From contig JALMLS010000577.1 of assembly GCA_038496445.1 (NCBI GenBank), positions 372,001 through 436,000 on the forward strand: a stretch of 64,000 nt of DNA, written 5' to 3'. A program made the position numbers and the translations under genes. The notes below the pieces were generated by a model. The model did not search any database and was not told the DNA's origin. It was given only the letters and a program-made list of their open reading frames with translations. This DNA is from Trichosphaerium sp. ATCC 40318 (taxonomy: Eukaryota > Discosea > Flabellinia > Trichosidae). Positions 1-11,031 of this stretch are shown in pieces; position 1 is the stretch's first letter, and every line of letters begins with the position of its first letter.

Positions 1-262
1 TGAATGTTGTTTTGTTGAAAGCATACCTAGGACAAGCGCTTATTGATTTACATGAGAATGTCTTCATGGTTGAAGAAGCATCTGCAAAGACTAGTAAAAA
101 TGTAGACGAAGGATTACTCGCCTTTGTAGAGGAGATAATGAAGTCAAGTAAGAATGAACGTTTACTCTATCGAAATTTCTAATTAAGCAAAAAATAGTCA
201 TTGCCGACGAAGAAGAGGAAGGCGCCTTTGTTGACTTGGACGAAGACCAAGTACCGTTGTAA
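1..262 (+). CDS. 3' end of a Ras-superfamily (Rab/Ras-like) small GTPase, partial
   Basis: The gene enters from the left edge. An acceptor near base 30 opens an exon whose translation contains EASAKTSKNVDEGLLAF, which matches the G5 (SAK) motif and last helix of Rab/Ras GTPases. A donor GTAAG follows at about 150. Two acceptors are possible downstream. AAG at about 187 gives a very basic tail ending RRRRGRRLC (stop 232-234). TAG at about 197 gives an acidic tail ending DEDQVPL (stop 260-262). Family knowledge favours a Cys-bearing C-terminus for membrane attachment, but a Cys as the very last residue is unusual, so the choice stays open. The nucleotide-binding motifs lie outside the window, so the subfamily cannot be fixed. 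Confidence 0.7.
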
Positions 263-2049
263 ATACACGTTTCGGTTGTTGATATTTGACTCTTAGGGCA
301 GCGGAACGCTTGATATTGAAGATGACAGAGCAAATAAAAGCAAATCATGTAAATGTTAAAAAACCAATAATTTTATGAAGAAAAAACCTTTTCTTTTCCT
401 TCTCCTCCTTACATAGCCTTCTTATTATTTCTTAAAAACCGCTTTCATGGTGATAAAAGTGGATAGTACAAAACAAAACAACCTGGTATAGTTCCCGCAC
501 ACTATGAATACAGTCTTAACACGGTATTCATAAATCATTTGACAATGATAAATTACACATTGTCAAAGCAACAGCGAGGACAAATACCTCATCATTTTCT
601 TTACTGTTTATATACTTTAAAGGGATATCTAACTAATCTCGTAGGCTTTTACAACTCTCCTTGTAGCTGTGGATAGGCAAAAGGCCGACAGAATTTCAGT
701 GTAGTGCAGTACTTTTAGTTTGAAAAATATTTATTTTCATCCTTTATTCACAACACTCTCCTGGTAGTTTACCTTTCTTTTTTGTTTGATTAAGGCCGTT
801 AATCTCTTATCATACTTGTTGCAAAGGAAAATATGCGTATAACATGTGAATGAAACCAAGATTAGAGATAGAGTGTGCACAACAAAATATTTTCAGTTAT
901 TGGCTTTTTTTTTTCAGACATTTCTTTCGAACGCCTTTACGGCATCTAAAGATCCTATTGGATGTGTACCAGAAAATCATCTTCAAAAGAAGGAAAATGC
1001 TTCGTCACTAGTAGTCACTAGTTCCTAACAATTTAACTTATTCTAAAAACAGTATTTCTGCGCTTGTGTGTCATATTTTTGTTTATTAGGAACTGTGTTC
1101 TAAAAATGGTAATCAACTCGATATCTAACAAAGCTAAGTGAATATCTAGATTACTATATTGACCAATTAATCGCGGTAGGAACAAGGATTGTCAATTGAC
1201 TTGATAAGCAATAATTTCGATCAGTGAAGAAGCCTCTCTTTGGGTACAACAATTCGAATATAATTGTGGTGCACAAATTACTTACCATCAACGAAAAACC
1301 GTTTCGGGGTAGTTCGTGTTTATGACGCTATTAAGCTTCCTGTCCCCTTACACTCGCTTACGACATAATATATTTTTCTCTTCACGTGTGCAGAAGTACG
1401 TACTAGCCAATCTCAACCAATAAATAAATACCCTATACTACCCCTTTCCTGTGTAGGGCAGCAGTGCTTACGAATAATAGGATACAAAGCCGCCAGAGTC
1501 CGCTACCCGCAAATCCCGCAAAAACTGTGTTATACAAGTACACACTATCTTAAGCCAACAAGATATTCAAAAAAAACCAAAAACCAACAAAGGTATCCAA
1601 CTGGTTCGATATTAATTGTTACCTTTGGTAAGTTTGCAAACTCAAATTTATCCGCTTAAGTGCGGAGAAAAAATACCAAAAAAATACAAGCTTACATTGC
1701 TTTACAGCACGTCATGACGCACCACATTTTTACGATAACCATCGTTATGTCTGGTACAATAGCCAAAACCGATTTCGTACTAAATCCTCCGAATAGCTTT
1801 ATTTATGCTCACAAACAGTCATGTACATAGTACAGAGTCAGGAGGTATGTTTTATAGCAAAAAGATCTGAAGCAAACACAAAAAAAAGCTGCACAGTATT
1901 TTCCTAAAAACAGTTTTTTCTATTGCCGTGCTGTATTGCTCACGCGTGAGGATTCATTGTAAGGTGGTAACAAAATAATAGGTTTCGATTGTGCGAATGT
2001 AATACACACGTACACGACAACAATATACCCCGAGCTACCACCATCAGCA
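263..2049. other. Intergenic, no gene recognised
   Basis: This is an AT-rich spacer. Short open frames occur (for example 846-1028 on plus and 1920-2237 on minus), but none shows family motifs, a convincing start context or an exon chain. An unrecognised 5' exon of the following metallopeptidase gene, such as a signal-peptide exon, could lie at its right end. Confidence 0.5.
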
Positions 2050-4980
2050 ATGAAAAGAGACATGTCCAAGAGGTACAAAGAAATAACAGAAAAGTCTGAA
2101 GTATTTTCCGAAAATGGAAATACGCCTTTTTTACTAAGTTCAACTAACACGTTATCTAGGTCAGCTTCATCGTGTGTTAACTTTAACTTTATTTTTGGGA
2201 GTGTAATATCAGAGGTACCGAAAAGAGGAAAAAACAACGCAAAAAGTCATCTAAGTGCTTTCTTTAGCCTGGTAATGCCGACTGGTTACAAACTATTCAA
2301 TTGGCTGGAGATATATGGGTACGCTAGACGTTTTATTTCCTAATACCTAATTTAGACTTTCCTTTACTGCTCAGCTGCATTCTCACTTTTTTTAGTCGTC
2401 GGTGCTACAAAACGATATAACAGTTGATTTTGCTTTTGAAATTGGCACACTAAATGGAGGCACTATCGCATCAGCATCAACTGGACTCAGTGCTACTGTT
2501 AACAACGCTGGCGCAATATTGTACGCCGATCTATTTGAAAAACAAAAAAAAAAAGAGTTGCAAACAATTCCAACCTGTTAAACATGGGATCCTCTAACGT
2601 TTACTTAACAGAGCAGCACTTAACGATAATTATCCTGGAACATACCCTTCAACAGTTTTGGGAATGAACTCTAATTTCCCAACAGTACGTACCTCCTGTT
2701 ACTCTGGTTCAATTTTTTTTTTTCTATTTTCTTGGATAACATTCCATTCAGGGTTTTTCGTATCAGCAAGAAGTTATTTTCTTTACAGAAGCGAACGGTA
2801 AAGCATTGATAGATGGCTTCTCACTAGCTGCCGACGATACTTCAATCATTTTTAATTCAGCATTTAATTTCGATGTTGATCTTACAGATGGTTTGGATAA
2901 TGTACGTTGAACTTGGCAAGTTTAGTTTTTTTTTTGGACCCAACGTCGACGTCTCGGAAACTGTCTTTATCTCGCCACACAATGTGAATATGGAAAACCT
3001 CTTGAGAAACGTAGTATTACAATATTTTGTTTGTGTACAAAAACAGTTTTAGTGGAGGGAAACAGACTTGGTTTTTTTTTTAAAGAGAGAAAATTTAAAG
3101 AACTTTTTTGTAATGTTCCTGTAGGGTAAGACAAACTTATTGGGTGTTGTATTACATGAGATGGGTCACGCTCTAGGTTACGTTTCGCAGGTGGAAAAAA
3201 GTACGTTTTACAACAACAACAAAAAGTGTTTACTTGAAGAAGATCCTTACGTTTGATTAGTCGACTTTGAAATGAACAGAAATAATCCAGTAACAATAAT
3301 AATGGCTGTACAAGATATGTTTAGAGTAGATGCCACTTCTAGTGGTGACACTTTTGAATTAGCAGACAGACAATATACTCCAGGTATTTGATTTTTCTTG
3401 TTAAAAAAACGTGTTAAAGAAAACTTCAGTTACCTCTTGTCTAAACCGTTTCTTTCAGGTCAAACTGCATTTTTTTATGCTCCTGATGGATTAACGACTA
3501 GTACGTTTTCTACTGGAACCACACAAGGAGATGGAAGGCAGGCTCCACATTGGAAAGTACGAAGACAAACCAAAAACAATTGTAGAGTTTTACTTGTCTT
3601 AACTCTACCGTTTAGGATAGCTTAAATATTGGTATCATGGACCCTACTTTTGCAGTCGGTGAAATATCTGGTATATCAGAAGCTGATTTAACAGGCATGA
3701 GAGCTTTTGGATACAACGTGAACAGTACGTAATGAAAAAACAACAGCAAAAAAAAAACTAAGCATTAAAAATAGTGAGCTCAGTCAAACCTTTTATTGTG
3801 CACTTATCAGCAACTTCTGGTACTGGTGGAGATGTTTTTACTATCCTTGGATTCTTCTTCTATGGTACAGTAATGTGTAACTTCGGCCAAGCGGGCATGA
3901 CAGCTGCAGTAAAGTTACCTAATCATGGTGAAATTGTACGTCAACAAAGTAGTCTATTCCTTCGGCTGACTTAAATTTTAGAGATGTACTGTGCCAAGTT
4001 CTTCATACAGTACAACCACAATGACAGTTATAGGCAATGCCGAATCTGATCCTGTAGATTTTGCACTAACTGCAGACATCCTTACGCCTCCTCCTACAAC
4101 GCTTCCACCAACTACACTGCCTCCTACTACGCTTCCACCTACCACACTACCACCAACAACGTTACCTCCAACAACACTTCCGCCTACAACGCTTCCACCA
4201 ACTACTTTACCTCCTACTACGCTTCCACCTACCACACTACCACCAACTACGTTACCTCCAACAACACTTCCGCCTACAACACTTCCACCAACAACGCTGC
4301 CTCCAACTACGCTACCACCAACCACACTTCCACCAACTACGTTACCTCCAACAACACTTCCACCTACAACGCTTCCACCAACTACTTTACCTCCAACTAC
4401 ACTTCCTCCAACTACGCTTCCTCCTACAACATTACCACCAACAACGTTACCTCCAACAACACTTCCTCCAACAACACTTCCACCAACTACGTTACCTCCA
4501 ACAACACTTCCTCCAACAACACTTCCACCAACAACGCTGCCTCCAACTACGCTACCACCAACCACACTTCCACCAACTACGTTACCTCCAACTACACTTC
4601 CACCCACAACGCTGCCACCATCAACGCAACCACCTACAACCGTACCTCCAACAACCCCGCCTCCAATGACTGTTGCACCAACTACTATGCCTCCAACTCG
4701 AGGTCCTACAGCTCCTACAGCTCCAGTTATACCAACAACAGTGGCACCAACAACACTACCTCCAACTCAGCCTACAGCTCCAATTGTACCAACACAAGCA
4801 CCAACAGCTACACCTACGGCACCTATTGCGCCTACTACTGTGTCCCCAACTTCCGTGATATCTACAGAACCAGGACAACCTATTGCGCCTACTGATTCCC
4901 CGAAACAAACATCGGCTGGCGTGTCTTTACACAGCATTGTAACATGCTTTCTAGTATTGTTTGCAATTTTGCTATTGTAG
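2050..4980 (+). CDS. Secreted zinc metallopeptidase on a Pro-Thr stalk
   Basis: About nine exons join in phase. An early exon reads NFNFIFGSVISE, then PGNADWLQTIQLAGDIWSSV, then a beta-rich region, then LGVVLHEMGHALGYVSQ. HEMGH is the zinc-binding HExxH; the position of the usual third metzincin ligand (HExxHxxGxxH/D) is Ser here. A later exon reads LNIGIMDPTFAVGE followed by ISEADLTGMRAFGYNVN. This layout (WSS segment, HExxHALG, then GIMDP and a final A-x-GY/W) resembles bacterial secreted metalloproteases of the NF038122 type. The last exon has about 35 PPTTL units, more Pro/Thr-rich sequence, and a hydrophobic end (HSIVTCFLVLFAILLL) typical of a GPI signal. A surface-tethered protease is inferred. 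The start is uncertain: no signal peptide was found, so a 5' exon may be missing. Introns are about 50-100 bases with GTACGT-type donors. Confidence 0.75.
4087..4620 (+). repeat. 15-bp minisatellite coding for PPTTL
   Basis: About 35 tandem copies of a 15-base unit encode Pro-Pro-Thr-Thr-Leu. Third positions vary (CCA/CCT, ACT/ACA/ACG) and some longer blocks recur, for example the order around 4140-4260 against 4320-4400, suggesting expansion in multi-unit blocks. The translation is a rigid, potentially O-glycosylated stalk. The opposite strand is also open (a Val-Gly-rich frame), which is a by-product of the repeat. Confidence 0.95.
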
Positions 4981-5060
4981 GTTTTCATTGTAAAAAGAAA
5001 ATAAAACAAACTTACTAGCTCCCACGCTGTATGTTGAACATAAAATTTATTCATCCATAT

Positions 5061-5380
5061 CGTAGGCAACTATTACACTGTTTATACTAACACCACAACA
5101 CCTACAATAGTACCGACCACAACTGCACCACCTACTACTGAGGTGTCTACAGAACCACTTACAACAACGTCTCTTACAACCGTAGCTCCCACTACAAAAC
5201 CTCCAACAACGCTTTTCCAACATTGCCCACCACGACTGCTCCACTACCTTCAATAAGTGTGGCTTCTTCACTACACCAACTATAGCACCAACTATTCCGC
5301 CTACTCCAACACTTCCCAACCGAACAGCACTTCACCAACGAATCCTGTAGGCCTTCACGAGGGGAGAGTGTATACACAGT
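5061..5380 (+). pseudogene. Decayed Pro-Thr stalk fragment
   Basis: Plus-strand reading shows Pro/Thr-rich stalk sequence (VPTTTAPPTTEVSTEPL and TTVAPTTKPPTT) close to the tail of the preceding metallopeptidase. Near 5215 the frame is lost: the next Pro-Thr stretches (LPTTTAPLPSISVASS, then PTIAPTIPPTPTLP) lie in other frames with stops between. No catalytic part accompanies it. It is best read as a frameshifted remnant of a tandem copy of the stalk exon. Confidence 0.6.
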
Positions 5381-6060
5381 GACGCTTTTGTTAGTATTTT
5401 AGCACTTGCTTGTAGTTTATACAAAAGGATTACTAATAGAACCGGTAAAATAGATGGAGTAAATCTAAACTATCCTAATCACTTGTTTATCACCGTGTAT
5501 GACATTTGATCTTACATTATACTGGCGCTAGTACACGACAATGATCGTTGTTTCTGGTTCACACATTGCGACACGTTATAAGTCGAATTTTTTTAACAAT
5601 AGTGTTTCTATTGCAGTAAAGAACTGCAATTTCGATGCACAGGTATTTTATTTTTAAACTACAATGTTACTACCAAAAGCGTATGAACACATTCACTGTC
5701 GGAGAGCGGTGGAACCTTTTCCGACACAACTGATGCTTTACTTGAAACAGTGCACGTGATCTAACATCAACAAAAAAAAAAGAGAGAAATTAGGAAAGTT
5801 TTCACGTGAAATTCAAAAAAGCTTCAAACTCAACAACCTCTCACTGGATCTAAATATTACAATAACCAAAATACATGTGGAATGCAGCAAATCGTACGGG
5901 TTTAATAGCACGTTTAGAAATCTTAAAAACACGTGATAGCAAACGCGCCGTCTAATAAGAAAAAAAAGTCAAAAAAATCATGTAAAGATAAAGAAACAAC
6001 ATCTTTAGCACGCTCCCGCAATTCGTACGAAATATCTTCGCGTAGTTATAACTAACCGTT
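5381..6060. other. Intergenic, no gene recognised
   Basis: No coding region is supported. Three CACGTG hexamers occur between about 5750 and 5935. The region leads into the first ankyrin copy without an obvious initiator. Confidence 0.5.
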
Positions 6061-6065
6061 CGTCA

Positions 6066-7208
6066 TATACTCAGTTATGACATTAAAAATAGCCCTTCAC
6101 CACTTCATACTGCTCTTGGGACAAGTACGGTGACAGATTATTTAGCTCTTATTTTGCTTATTTGAAAACCGGCAGGTAATTTAAACGACGCGTGGCAAAT
6201 ACTTAACAACGGCACATCTGCTGAGTCTGTGATTGATTCAAAGACTGGTGATAATGAAATGCACCTTCTATTGCGTATATGCAGCTCTTCTGGTATCATA
6301 TGGGATATTTTCCAGTTACTTATGGCTCAGGGTAAAACGTTTTTCGAAAAGGTTTTGTTGTACTAGCGTTATTGACAAGTTGTGTTACAAAAGGGGTCAA
6401 CCATAGCCTTGAGAACAACGCTGGACAGACGCCATTATTGATATGCTTATACAATAGAGACTATGTACGATTTAAGTGGTTGATACGAGTAGGAGCTCAA
6501 TATGAACAGCAGAACAAGTAAGCGATGGTTTTTTTTAACTTCCACTAATGAAATGTTTGATAGAAAAGGCGTGTCAGCTCTAAAATATATTCTGATGAAG
6601 GGAGACAGCCAAGCCCTTGCTGAACTACCTACAGGTACGTTATAATAGTATGCTTTTAAGGTGTTAACTGTATAAGAAAAGGGTACACCAGTTACCTATC
6701 AGAGTCCGAAATATATGAACTTGCAACAACAGCAATCATGCATGGTACTATTAACAACACATTAAAATCACGTGATTTAGACTAATTCATTTTAGGCCAT
6801 GATAATATGATAAAATATGCGTTTACAGTTCTTGGTATTGATATTAACAATAACGAATTTGGGCATACTCTTATCGAACATGCTGCACTTCTCTTGGCCA
6901 AACACAAAAAAAATCAAGATTCACTTTTGGAAACACTCAAAGTTCTTACTGCCCACAAACGTTTGAATTGCGCTGGTGTAGGGAATTCTATAAGTATTTT
7001 GGCTAGATATAAACCTTCTACTGACCCTCAAAGAAGAGCGATGGTCCATCTTTTCAAAGCTTTATTCAGAGGTAAGTCTTGTTTTTTTTCAAGCTTGCTT
7101 TGCACTTACTTCTCCTCAAAAGTTTGTCCTGGGGTGTTTCGTGTCTCAAAAAGGAAGCGAAGGATGGACGACTCGGTAATATTATCTTACGGCTATACCC
7201 TTTTTTAA
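6066..7208 (+). pseudogene. Ankyrin-repeat gene copy A, truncated duplicate
   Basis: Exons align one-for-one with the next gene: LNDAWQILNNGT against LDQSWQLINNGI, EMHLLLRICSSSGIIWD against ELHLLLRSASTSGVIWT, NHSLENNAGQTPLLICLYN against DHSLENNDGDTPVHLCLYN, and LMKGDSQALAELPT against IMTGDCQALRELPK. The helical exon starting HDNMIKYAFTVLGID also matches. Unlike copy B, the reading frame at the 5' end (LHTALGT) runs back into a stop without an ATG. The last exon runs from LFKALFRG into unrelated sequence with a stop at 7208. The later ankyrin exons, the F-box and the GTPase are absent. It is either a pseudogene or a short ankyrin protein with an undetected first exon; the pseudogene reading is preferred. 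Confidence 0.6.
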
Positions 7209-7861
7209 TACATGAAACTAGGACACGAATTTTGAAATAGCACTACAATGCCGAAAGGATATGGGATACGCACTATAGATTTTTTTTCGATAACTTTTTT
7301 TTCAACAAGCCTTAGAACTATGTGCGTTATTAATAAATACAAACTTTGCAGTAAAAGTATCTTCATCAAAGGTTTTAAGGCAAAAGTCCAATCGCCCAAA
7401 GTTCGCTAGCTAACATTCTTGCTTTACACTTTCAGAAAATCAGCTAAAATGATTACGTTCTTTCGTCGCGTTGGAAGTCACCATGCCCGTTCGATTGAGC
7501 AATCGTTGTAACACTTAAAGTTCACGTGTAACCAACCTTAACACTTGTGATTTCAGCGAATAGCCAACTAGCGTAATAACAAAAGTAGTGATCTGCGATC
7601 GCTAGAGGAAAAAAAAAGAATCAATGAACCTACTCGCATAAACGTACAACGTGTATAGCGAAGAAACACCAGCGAATTTGTTATGGACACAAAAAAACAA
7701 GTCACTCGATGGAATGCAGCTAAACGTGCGTCTAATTAAAAATCACGTGTTTTGAAGCGTTTTTTGTTGACAACAGCTTCAGAACATTCGAAAAACGAAC
7801 AAAACTCAGCAAAAAGACGACCGATTTACCTTGCAAGAACCCGTATAGAGTAAGGGGCATT
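7209..7861. other. Spacer between the two ankyrin copies
   Basis: No coding exon is recognised, and I found no counterpart of copy B's downstream exons here. Two CACGTG sites lie near 7512 and 7743. Confidence 0.5.
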
Positions 7862-10800
7862 ATGATTTACCGAAATTTACCTCTATTTTCTAGCCAAAAT
7901 CACGCTAAAGGCCCTACTGATCTTCACGACGCGTTACGTAAAGGTACAAAACAGAAAAAGTACAATTCGTGGCAATAATCAAAAAAAACCCAGGAGATTT
8001 GGACCAATCTTGGCAGCTTATAAACAATGGCATAATCACGTGCGTTGTAGACCCAAGCACGGGTAATAATGAACTACACCTTTTACTGCGAAGCGCATCT
8101 ACAAGTGGTGTTATATGGACGTTATTCCAACAGCTATTGGGACACGGTAGTACAAACATTAAAAAATATTTCACAATTTCGTATTTGCTAATGATTATTT
8201 TACAGGCGTCGATCACAGCTTGGAGAACAATGATGGAGATACTCCCGTACATTTATGTCTATATAATCAAGATTATGTGCATTTAAGGTGGTTGCTAAAG
8301 GCTGGAGCGAATTATCTTGCGGACAACAAGTGCGAGAAGCAATTACATAAACAACGCAAATAATTTTTTTCAAAAAGGCATGGTATGTCCCCTTACAAAT
8401 ATATCATAATGACTGGCGACTGTCAAGCGCTAAGAGAGCTTCCTAAAGGTGAGATAAATAATATTTACCGAATAAGGAACTAATAAGAATACAGAACACG
8501 TGGAAAAGATTTCACCGCGGAAAAGCTTAGCATAGCGAAAACAGCTGTTGAAAAAGGTTTTTGTGTTGGAAGCGTGACGTATTCTAAAACTCTTCGTGTA
8601 GGTCAAGCAAATATTCTTCAATACGCTTTTGAGGTTCTTAGAGTTGATGTTAATGATAAAATCGGTGATATATCTTTTTTGGATAAAGCTGTAAAGGTGT
8701 TATTAGAAACAAAGTCAATTCAAGATGAAATTCTCAAAGTGTTGATAATCATTGCGGCAAATATGAATCAAAATACGTCTAGGGAAAATGCTGCATTGTC
8801 GATGGTGAAATATAAACCACGTAGTCCTTCTCAGAAGATAGCTTTTACAACTGTATTCGATATGCTCCTTGCTGGTACCCTTTTTTTTTGCAGACTAGTA
8901 CCAAAACCTTAAATTTAAATTTTTTTGTTTGGACGTGTGATAAGATACAGACAACACAAATTTTTTTCTGTACAGTTTTCACAAGTGAGCAATATCCCTG
9001 AATATCAACTACAGCTTTATTTTTTTTCTTTCCACAAACTAGTACGAGCTATTGCTTGTACTCTTTTTTTTTTTTTTTTTCGAAACAAGAAAGAAATGTC
9101 GGTTTAACTTTATGTGCCAGGAACCTCAGATGTTATTGTTAAAGATTCTAAAGAGACTTTATTACATATCGCTGTATTGTTTAGTAATGTATTTGTTGTC
9201 AAATATTTACTTGATAAAGGACTAGACATTTCAGAACAAACAAAGTAAGCTACTCTCCAACACAACAAAAAACTAATTTTTTGCTTTAGAACAAACGAAA
9301 CAGCTCTGCACTATGTACAATCAAAAAGACTCCAAGCACCGCATCTAATAAGTCGTTTACCTCTAGGCTGCGAAGAGAGGCTCAAACAGTATTCTTAAAG
9401 TCTTACTAAACCATGTCAAAAAGAACAATATGGGATACCTCATTACTGATCAAGTTCGTCATTACAACTTTTTTCTTCCTCGCTTCTTGTTAACAAATAT
9501 TCAAGGGTCCAAATGGCACACCTCTAAGTATAGCTAAAAAAGAGAAGAATTTGAAAATGGTTGCACTACTACAGAAGCGGATGCCTAAAAAAATTCAATT
9601 CGATTCTCCTCTACCAACAGAACTTTGGGTTTCTGTACTATCTTTTTTCACATTATCTTCAGATCTTCTCGCTGTAGCTTGGACTTGTAGAACTTTTGCA
9701 TTATTAAGTGGTGGAAGAGTATCTACTATACGCGATCCACACGTTTTTAGGAGTACAAGTCATTGGCTTGACCCTGCTAAGAAGCAGCTTATAAATTTGG
9801 GTACGAAAGAAAAATCCGTTTTCAAGTTTACGCTTTTTTATGAGTTCCTGTCACGTGATATGATTAAACACGTGACAAATGGATTTTTTGGCCTGTTGAT
9901 GGTTCTTTTATTAATGGCATTATTCATTTAGAACGAAGACAAAAGAGGAAAACGCGAATGCTTGGTTCGTTTAGAAGTTCAATAAGAAGAAAATCACCGA
10001 AGCTGAGACGCACTATTTTGTCTAAATCAGAACCACGAATGATGCTGAAAGAAAACGTTCTAAACGCTCCTCTGAAAGTAGTATTATATGGAGAAACTGA
10101 CACAGGTACTAGACAATCCTCGCTGGTATAATTCTAAAACAACTTTTCCTCGCAGGCAAGACTCAACTAATTACGAGATTCTGTGATGGCATCTACAGTG
10201 ATATTTGTGGATCACCTTTCCAAGACTATGTACGCTACTTATGTTCTCATAACCAAGATTACACCATCCTCACAATTATATCTTTAGAAACCACGTGTTG
10301 TTTCCGTTGGAGAGAAGAGATTCATGCTTCACGTGGTACAAACTCATTGTTTAGAAAATCCAGTCATTTTTTGGATACTTTCTCCTTTTAATGTTGAATT
10401 TATTTAGTATGAGTCCGATACACGTCTTAATGGCAGATCAACAGAGAATAAACATAATGCAAATATAAGTGTCATTTGCTGTGATGTTAGTAAAAATTGG
10501 GGTAAGGAAGAAAACCCAATTTAGCGCTACTAACTTTGTTTTTTTACAGTTCAGAATAACGTACCAAAATGGTTACGTGAAGTTGGTTCAAGAGATACTG
10601 TAGTTGCACTTGCTTTATTGAAATGTGATATCACGGAAAGAAAAGTATCTAATGAGGATATTCAGGTAAACATAAGACTTTTAAAAAAACCGTTTCAACC
10701 ACGTGAATACATGAAAGAAAGAAGCGAAGTGAAATTTACTTTTTTTGTTAGGCTTTTTGTAGAAGCAACCCAAGCATTATAGCCGTTGAAGTAAGCGCTA

Positions 10801-10904
10801 AAAAAGATATGAATGTAGATAAGCTATTCACAGTAGCTGTCCGAGAAATTCAGAATAGGATAAAACCAAGTATTCGTAGAGTCTCATCATTAATGTCGAT
10901 GTAA
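7862..10904 (+). CDS. Ankyrin-repeat, F-box and Ras-like GTPase fusion protein
   Basis: The likely start is the ATG at 7862 (MIYRNLPLFSS), open into the first ankyrin exon. Ankyrin repeats follow (ELHLLLRSA, GDTPVHLCLYN, MSPYKYIIMTGD), then a helical spacer, then two more repeats (KETLLHIAVLFSN, NGTPLSIAKKEKNLKMVALL). The exon at 9503 passes without interruption from the last repeat into an F-box (LPTELWVSVLSFFTLSSDLLAVAWTCRTF in outline). After an intron the chain reaches a GTPase: P-loop GETDTGKT at about 10090-10160, ICCDV, LLKCDIT in the G4 position (N/TKxD replaced by LKCD) and EVSAKK as G5. Switch II lacks DxxG (ESDTRLNG instead). Inferred role: a GTP-sensing E3 adaptor using SCF through the F-box and ankyrins for target binding. 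Two adjacent genes is the alternative, but phase-compatible introns join every exon seen. Confidence 0.7.
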
Positions 10905-11031
10905 CCTAAATAACAAAAGAAAAAAAAAACAGTTGTGTTTGCATGAAAACTACTTTATTATAAAATAACCTTGTGTTCAATACGTGATACAATTACGTTG
11001 TGTATGACCTATACACCTTCAGAAAAAAAAA

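Noticed and set aside
3978-4607. A 209-codon minus-strand frame of Val-Gly-rich repeats (VVGGS)
   Set aside because: It is the antisense reading of the PPTTL minisatellite. The plus strand carries the real protein, with flanking domains and a stop.
4087-4620. Could the regular short repeats be a CRISPR array?
   Set aside because: Units are contiguous 15-mers without unique spacers and are in coding phase with flanking protein.
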